A stretch of 15,433 nucleotides of DNA from Alphaproteobacteria bacterium (GTDB lineage Bacteria; Pseudomonadota; Alphaproteobacteria; Micropepsales; Micropepsaceae). The stretch is taken from the NCBI GenBank assembly GCA_026400305.1, contig JAPLPI010000195.1, forward strand, positions 1 to 15,433, given 5' to 3'. Position 1 is the stretch's first letter, and every line of letters begins with the position of its first letter. Below the pieces are notes generated by a model. It did no database searches, had not been told where the DNA came from, and was given only the letters and a program-made list of their open reading frames with translations. The position numbers and the translations under genes were made by a program. Positions 13,865 to 15,433 of this stretch are shown here, in pieces.

Positions 13865-15433
13865 ATGACGCACCAGACCGACAATTGGATCCACTTCGGC
13901 ACCACGGAGTCGCTCCCTGAGGACCGGCAATTCTCCGCTGGCGCCTTGTCGCTGCATATTTCTGACGGCGCGGTTCGCCGGCTTTGCTGGCACGGCGTCG
14001 AAGTTGTTCGCGGTATCGCCTGTCCGATCCGCGATTCCAATTGGGCTACCTGTATCTCGGTGCTGGCCGAGGAAAGCGTCACCGAGACGCCGGCCGGATT
14101 TGAAGTTCGGCAGGTCCGGCTGGTCGCGAATGACGCGCTGCGCGTGGAACTAGTTTTCAAGGGCAGTACGGACGGGACTTTTCAGGCAGTTTCGGAAATT
14201 TCGGTCTACCGCGAATACATCACCAACCGTGCGGGGTTCACGTTACTGCATCCGCTGCAGCACATTGCTGGAACGCCGCTCAGCGTCGCCCATCCTGACG
14301 GTTTGGTTACTGTCTCGGAATTTCCGCTCTTGATTTCCCCGCACCAGGTGGCGGCCGGCATTTCTGCCTTGCGTCATGTGGTAAATGGAATCGACGTGGA
14401 CATTACTTTCCACGGCGAGATTTTCGAAATGGAGGACCAGCGCAACTGGAGCGATGCATCTTTCAAGACCTATTGCCGGCCTTTGTCGCTTCCGCGGCCG
14501 TATCGGCTGAATGCCGGAGAAATTCATCTCCAGGAAATCGCGATACGCTTTCAGGGCACGCCCGCAAAATCGCCGGGCGCCTCTGCCTCGACCGGCGCTG
14601 TTCTGGAATGGCGGGATGGCGCGGGGACCGTTCCACGGCTGGCTGTGGCCATAGAAGATGGCACGCTTCCGGGTTCCTGCGCCCGAGGCCTTTACCGCCT
14701 GCTGAAGCCAGCCATCCTTCAATTGCGCGTGACGCCCCAAACCGCCGCTGCCGTTTGCGAAAGCGCAAAAGAGCTGACGGCTGCCAGCCTGGCCGAGATC
14801 GAGCTGGAAATCGTGGTGCCGTCCACGGATGACCCTCAGAGGGCGCTGGCGCGTGTCGCAGCGGATTGCAAAAAGGCGCCCCTTGCCGTTGCGCGTGTCC
14901 TGGCACTTCCGGAAAGCTATCTGCAATGCTACCAGCCGGGCGGTCCATGGCCGGCAGGTCCAACGCCGCGGGATCTTTTGCCGCATGCCCGCGCCGCATT
15001 CTCCGATGCCGGGATCGGAAGCGGGGTGCTGACCTATTTTCCGGAACTCAATCGCTGCCGTCCGGGCCCATGCGATTACGTCACCCATGGCGCGACGGCG
15101 ATTACGCAGTCGGCGGACGATCACACGGTCATTGAGAACCTGGAGGGTCTTTCGCACGTCTTGAAAAGCGGACGGGCATTGGCGGGAGAGCGGGACTATC
15201 GCCTGGGCCTGGTGGCCATCGGCATGCGCTCCAACCCTTACGGCTCCGGCATCGTCGAGAATGTCCGGCAAAACCGGGTTTCAATGGCGGGAGCCGATCC
15301 CAGGCAGCGTGGTCTCTTTGCCGCCGCATGGGCCGTGGGCGCAGTCGCCGCCACCGAAGGGCACGGTGTATCGTCCATGGCACTGTCGGCGTTGGTCGGG
15401 CCTTTTGGAGCAATATATCGGCGGGAAGCTTGG
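13865..15433 (+). CDS. apnL: D-apionate lactonase-like protein (ApnL family), 3' end outside window
   Basis: An uninterrupted frame of 523 codons starts at the ATG at 13865 and runs past the right edge without a stop. I recognise the layout of D-apionate lactonase, which hydrolyses D-apionolactone in catabolism of the plant branched sugar apiose. Marks are HGVEVVRGIACPIRDSNW (43-60), TNRAGFTLLHPLQHIAG (120-136) and above all FEMEDQRNWSDASFKTY (187-203), followed by RPLSLPRPYRL. A second domain from about 260 carries ADDHTVIENLEGL, RSNPYGSG and DPRQRGLFAAAWAVGA. The recognition is from memory of the family, so a related sugar-acid hydrolase is possible. No signal peptide is evident. The ribosome-binding site is weak, but no better in-frame start is seen. 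Codon choice uses more T and A at third positions than the genes before it, which hints at different ancestry. Confidence 0.75.
   Translation, partial: MTHQTDNWIHFGTTESLPEDRQFSAGALSLHISDGAVRRLCWHGVEVVRGIACPIRDSNWATCISVLAEESVTETPAGFEVRQVRLVANDALRVELVFKGSTDGTFQAVSEISVYREYITNRAGFTLLHPLQHIAGTPLSVAHPDGLVTVSEFPLLISPHQVAAGISALRHVVNGIDVDITFHGEIFEMEDQRNWSDASFKTYCRPLSLPRPYRLNAGEIHLQEIAIRFQGTPAKSPGASASTGAVLEWRDGAGTVPRLAVAIEDGTLPGSCARGLYRLLKPAILQLRVTPQTAAAVCESAKELTAASLAEIELEIVVPSTDDPQRALARVAADCKKAPLAVARVLALPESYLQCYQPGGPWPAGPTPRDLLPHARAAFSDAGIGSGVLTYFPELNRCRPGPCDYVTHGATAITQSADDHTVIENLEGLSHVLKSGRALAGERDYRLGLVAIGMRSNPYGSGIVENVRQNRVSMAGADPRQRGLFAAAWAVGAVAATEGHGVSSMALSALVGPFGAIYRREAW

Noticed and set aside
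14243..15271. A 342-codon closed frame on the - strand at the right end
   Set aside because: It lies wholly antisense to the ApnL-like frame, has low-complexity Arg/Gly/Gln-rich sequence and no recognisable domain. It is a shadow of GC-rich coding sequence.

Overview
The window is GC-rich, densely packed bacterial chromosome. Gene content and protein style (stand-alone HisI without HisE, a 600-residue AI-2E-type permease, an alphaproteobacterial-looking cysteine synthase and mercaptopyruvate sulfurtransferase) suggest a soil or plant-associated alphaproteobacterium. That placement is inference; no rRNA or other strong marker is present. I see no tRNA, rRNA, CRISPR array or complete insertion sequence.

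Bases 1-11158 hold a tightly packed run of twelve genes on the + strand: ygfZ (5' end outside the window), tag, phrB, a cysteine synthase, sseA, a GNAT acetyltransferase, a POT peptide transporter, metC, hisI, an AI-2E/PerM permease, cutA and a TPR/2-oxoglutarate oxygenase gene. Many joints are stop/start overlaps (ATGA at 1150 and 3581, TAATG at 4409, GTGA at 7180 and 9430), which suggests co-transcription and translational coupling. tag and phrB form a DNA-repair pair. The cysteine synthase, sseA and metC handle sulfur amino acids. The rest is mixed housekeeping.

Two joints in this run are abnormal. Near 6220 the POT transporter stops before its last membrane helix, and the metC reading frame begins in the middle of the enzyme. 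Near 9710 CutA loses its C-terminal end, and the TPR/oxygenase gene begins inside a TPR repeat. Each looks like a deletion that removed the 3' end of one gene and the 5' end of the next. They are either real genome erosion or assembly misjoins.

A SulP anion transporter with STAS and cyclic-nucleotide-binding domains lies on the - strand (11155-13320). Its stop codon shares a CTAG palindrome with the stop of the TPR/oxygenase gene. Upstream of it is the only real intergenic region (13321-13864), which has several perfect inverted repeats and no convincing gene.

From 13865 an open frame on the + strand runs off the right edge (523 codons, no stop). It resembles D-apionate lactonase (ApnL) and may mark the edge of a sugar-acid catabolic locus. 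I found no clearly new multi-gene system. The items most worth following up are the two scars, the repeat cluster at 13665-13744 and the truncated-by-window ApnL-like gene.
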